Assembly: GCA_026706985.1 (NCBI GenBank)
Contig: JAPOXR010000010.1
Coordinates: 1 to 64,000 of the forward strand
DNA length: 64,000 nt
Source of the DNA: Paracoccaceae bacterium
Lineage (GTDB): Bacteria > Pseudomonadota > Alphaproteobacteria > Rhodobacterales > Rhodobacteraceae
Direction: 5' to 3'
The notes under the pieces were generated by a model. The model was given only the letters and a program-made list of their open reading frames with translations. It made no database searches and was not told the origin of the DNA. Below are positions 61,760 to 64,000 of this stretch, one piece after another; position 1 is the stretch's first letter; every line of letters begins with the position of its first letter. Made by a program: the position numbers and the translations under genes.

Positions 61760-63241
61760 ATGACCGGTCGGCGTCGGTCATTGCTCATGATCCTGTCCGG
61801 TGCAGTGGCGGCGCTCGGACATGCACCATTGTCCTGGGCGGTGCTGACGCTCATCGGATTCGGCGTTGCCGCCGGGGTGTTTGTCAAATGTGCCTCGCCA
61901 CGCCCGGCAGCGATTGCCGGCTGGTTTTTCGGCATTGGCTATTTTGCGGTGGCATTGTCATGGATCGTTGAGCCGTTCCTGATTTTTCCTGTGAGAGACG
62001 GCTGGATGGCACCGTTCGCGCTTGTCGGAATTGCCGGCGCATTGTCACTGTTCTGGGCGGCCGGTTTCGCCGCCGCGCATGGCATCGGCAGCGGGAACGC
62101 TTCCCGTTGCCTTGCCTTGGCAGTCGCGGTGTCAGTTGCCGGCATACTTCGCGAGAACATTCTCACGGGTTTCCCCTGGGCACTGCCCGCCTATGTGTGG
62201 GTGGACAGTCCGGTGGCGCAGTCGGCGGCATGGTTCGGTCCGCACATGTTGTCCTTTCTGACCGTGCTGTTATCCGGTGCATGGCTGCTGGAAAAACGGA
62301 TCTGGCTTGGATCGGGACTGGCCTTGGCGGCATTTTCCCTCCTGTGGCTGGCGGGATATGAGCGGCTCAGGGGAGCGGTGGAAATTTCGGATGATGCACC
62401 GTTGCTGCGTATCGTGCAGCCGAATGTTCCGCAGGCACTGAAATGGCATCCGGACTACAGCGCCGAATTCCAGCATAGGCTGCTGGCATTAAGCGCGGCC
62501 GATACCACGGAGCAGCCCGATGCGGTGATCTGGCCGGAAACCGCGGCTACCTTTCTGATGCGGCCGGGCGATCCCAGACTGGAAGGGATTTCCGCAGTTG
62601 CCGGAGAACGCCCGGTGGCGCTCGGTATTCGGCGCCGGGAAGATGGCAGGTTGTATAACAGTCTTGCCGTGATTGGTCCGGGCGGCATCGTTTCCGGGGT
62701 ATATGACAAGCAGCGGCTCGTTCCCTTCGGCGAATTCATACCCTTTCCGGAATGGCTGGGAATGATCGGACTGTCTGCGATCACTGCTGACTCATTCGGC
62801 AATTTCAGCAAAGGCGCGGGCAGCAGGACCGTGCGGCTCGGCGATATCGGTGAGTTTCTGGCGCTGATCTGTTACGAGGCGGTGTTTCCACGCAGCGTCC
62901 GCGCCGCACCCCGCACTTCGGGGCTTTTGCAGATCACCAATGACGCATGGTTCGGCAATATCTCCGGGCCGCAGCAGCACCTGGCGCAATCGCGGATGCG
63001 GGCAGTCGAACTGGGGCTGCCGCTGATCCGTTCCACGAATACCGGCATCTCCGCCGCAGTGGACGGGAAGGGCAGAATCATCGATTCGCTGCCGCTCGGT
63101 CAGACTGGAATCATTGATGTCAGGCTGCCGCCGGCACTGCCGCCGACCCTGTATGCCCGATTCGGTGACATGCCGTATTTTTTCACGGTCATTTGCCTCT
63201 CGGCGATACTTGCGTTCCGGCGGCACCGAATTCGCCATTGA
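61760..63241 (+). CDS. lnt: Apolipoprotein N-acyltransferase
   Basis: A 493-residue inner-membrane enzyme adding the third acyl chain to lipoproteins. About six N-terminal helices precede a periplasmic nitrilase-like domain. The catalytic triad is Glu260 (AVIWPETAATF), Lys317 (GVYDKQRLVPFGEF) and Cys371 (LALICYEAVFP). A C-terminal helix follows. The ATG at 61760 is used because membrane helix one starts soon after; the frame is open further upstream inside corC. Confidence 0.95.
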   Translation: MTGRRRSLLMILSGAVAALGHAPLSWAVLTLIGFGVAAGVFVKCASPRPAAIAGWFFGIGYFAVALSWIVEPFLIFPVRDGWMAPFALVGIAGALSLFWAAGFAAAHGIGSGNASRCLALAVAVSVAGILRENILTGFPWALPAYVWVDSPVAQSAAWFGPHMLSFLTVLLSGAWLLEKRIWLGSGLALAAFSLLWLAGYERLRGAVEISDDAPLLRIVQPNVPQALKWHPDYSAEFQHRLLALSAADTTEQPDAVIWPETAATFLMRPGDPRLEGISAVAGERPVALGIRRREDGRLYNSLAVIGPGGIVSGVYDKQRLVPFGEFIPFPEWLGMIGLSAITADSFGNFSKGAGSRTVRLGDIGEFLALICYEAVFPRSVRAAPRTSGLLQITNDAWFGNISGPQQHLAQSRMRAVELGLPLIRSTNTGISAAVDGKGRIIDSLPLGQTGIIDVRLPPALPPTLYARFGDMPYFFTVICLSAILAFRRHRIRH

Positions 63242-63273
63242 CCGAAATCAGCGGCATTGCTAACCCGCCAACC

Positions 63274-63315
63274 ACGGCGGCAATTCGGTCAGCCGTGCAG
63301 TGATACAGGCTGGAG
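63274..63315 (+). promoter_or_regulatory. Two mutually exclusive hairpins before metK, possible RNA switch
   Basis: ACGGC (63274-63278) can pair with GCCGT (63292-63296). Alternatively CAGCC (63290-63294) can pair with GGCTG (63308-63312), whose last G begins the Shine-Dalgarno GGAG at 63312. Both use GCC at 63292-63294, so they exclude each other. S-adenosylmethionine-sensing leaders are common before metK, but the conserved core of a known class is not recognisable. Confidence 0.3.
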
Positions 63316-63323
63316 CGAAGCTT

Positions 63324-64000
63324 ATGCGGCAGGGCGAATATCTATTCACATCGGAAGCCGTTTCCGAGGGGCATCCCGACAAGGTCTGTGATCAGGTATC
63401 GGATACGGTGGTGGACGCCTATATGGGCGAGGATGCGGAATCGCGTGTCGGCTGCGAGGCTCTGGCAACTACGAATTTCGTGTGTGTGGCCGGTGAGGTC
63501 AGAGGACCCGCATCCGTCACTGACCACATTGAAGGGCTGGTCCGGGAGTGTATCCGCGATATCGGCTACGAACAGGAAGGGTTTGACTGGCGAAATGTGA
63601 AGATTCAAAACCGGCTTCACTCCCAGTCACTTGATATCGCACTGGGTGTCGATAAGGACGGTGCCGGCGATCAAGGTCTCATGTTTGGTTATGCCGTCGA
63701 TGAAACGCCGGAACTCATGCCGGCGGCTTTGCATTATTCGCACGAGATTCTGCGTCTGCTGTCGGCGGCGAGAAGGTCGGGCAGGGAGCCGCTGCTCGGC
63801 CCCGATGCCAAATCGCAGGTAACGTTGAAATATGTCGATGGGGATCCGGTCGAAGTGACTTCAGTCGTGCTTTCTACGCAGCATCTGGATCCGGAACTCT
63901 CCTCCGCTGATGTCAGGGAAATTGTCGCACCATATATCCGCCAGGCCCTTCCGTCGGGCTGGCTGACAGACAAGACCGTCTGGCATGTGAATCCGACCGG
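63324..64000 (+). CDS. metK: S-adenosylmethionine synthetase (5' part, runs off the window)
   Basis: The first 225 codons of MetK, which makes SAM from methionine and [23 protein letters not shown] is the ATP-binding N-terminus, and [25 protein letters not shown] is the next signature, followed by [12 protein letters not shown]. The ATG at 63324 has GGAG 8 bases upstream. The gene continues past the right edge and is not broken in the part seen. Confidence 0.96.
   Translation, partial: MRQGEYLFTSEAVSEGHPDKVCDQVSDTVVDAYMGEDAESRVGCEALATTNFVCVAGEVRGPASVTDHIEGLVRECIRDIGYEQEGFDWRNVKIQNRLHSQSLDIALGVDKDGAGDQGLMFGYAVDETPELMPAALHYSHEILRLLSAARRSGREPLLGPDAKSQVTLKYVDGDPVEVTSVVLSTQHLDPELSSADVREIVAPYIRQALPSGWLTDKTVWHVNPT

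Noticed and set aside
63241..63323. Known SAM/SAH riboswitch before metK
   Set aside because: The conserved core of that class as I remember it is not present; only the overlap of a stem with the Shine-Dalgarno is similar.
1..64000. CRISPR array
   Set aside because: No regularly spaced repeats of 25-40 bases and no cas genes were seen; the only regular array is the short Fic iterons.

Overview
The window is about 60% GC and carries gene orders typical of Alphaproteobacteria: a split ATP synthase with the F0 genes alone (atpI-atpB-atpE-atpF'-atpF), the chain miaB-phoH-ybeY-corC-lnt-metK, the string hom-glpX-recJ, and a heat-shock gene with a sigma-32-type promoter plus a ROSE-like RNA thermometer. 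The order cannot be fixed from the sequence alone. Most of the window is ordinary chromosome, interrupted by short accessory islets rich in toxin-antitoxin (TA) genes.

Layout: 0.2-2.3 kb is a TA islet (higA, a broken higB joined to a broken hsdR, intact fitA-fitB) upstream of the F0 operon (2.4-4.9 kb). 5-11.7 kb holds repair and nucleotide genes (Ada/Ogt-like protein, nth, adenosine kinase, HIT protein, polA). 11.8-18.5 kb is a MoxR/DUF58/DUF4159 operon. 18.5-22.4 kb is glcDEF, followed by the regulated hsp20 gene and gabD. 24.6-28.2 kb is an islet with a Fic gene and its iterons, an unidentified remnant, a Nudix gene and an orphan MNT antitoxin. 28.3-37.8 kb holds class I aldolase, an EF-hand protein, an ECF sigma cluster, a YbdK-like ligase, tRNA-Glu, recJ, glpX, hom and DUF3047. 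38-41.6 kb is an islet with IS remnants and AbiE. 41.6-44.8 kb is a creatininase-family gene and a polar amino-acid ABC transporter. 44.8-46.3 kb is a third TA islet. 46.6-55.3 kb is metabolism and transport (CDGSH, DMT, IlvD-like, MATE, acyl-CoA dehydrogenase, glycerate kinase, CLC). 55.3-56.9 kb is an AT-rich DUF2335 islet. 57-64 kb is a HAD gene and the miaB to metK chain.

The main observation is a recurrent architecture. Three independent TA cassettes (at atpI, at the class I aldolase gene, and at an ABC permease/glyoxalase junction) each lie between direct duplications of about 200-280 bp of the neighbouring chromosomal sequence. In each case one copy of the neighbouring gene is intact and the other is truncated. 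In the atpI and aldolase cases the truncated copy has lost its start codon. In all three cassettes one antitoxin is intact while its partner toxin is truncated, missing or frameshifted; the atpI cassette also keeps an intact fitAB pair. This fits single-crossover (Campbell-type) insertion of small TA-bearing circles, or duplications kept in place by addiction modules. I am not aware of a description of this pattern, but I could not search for one.
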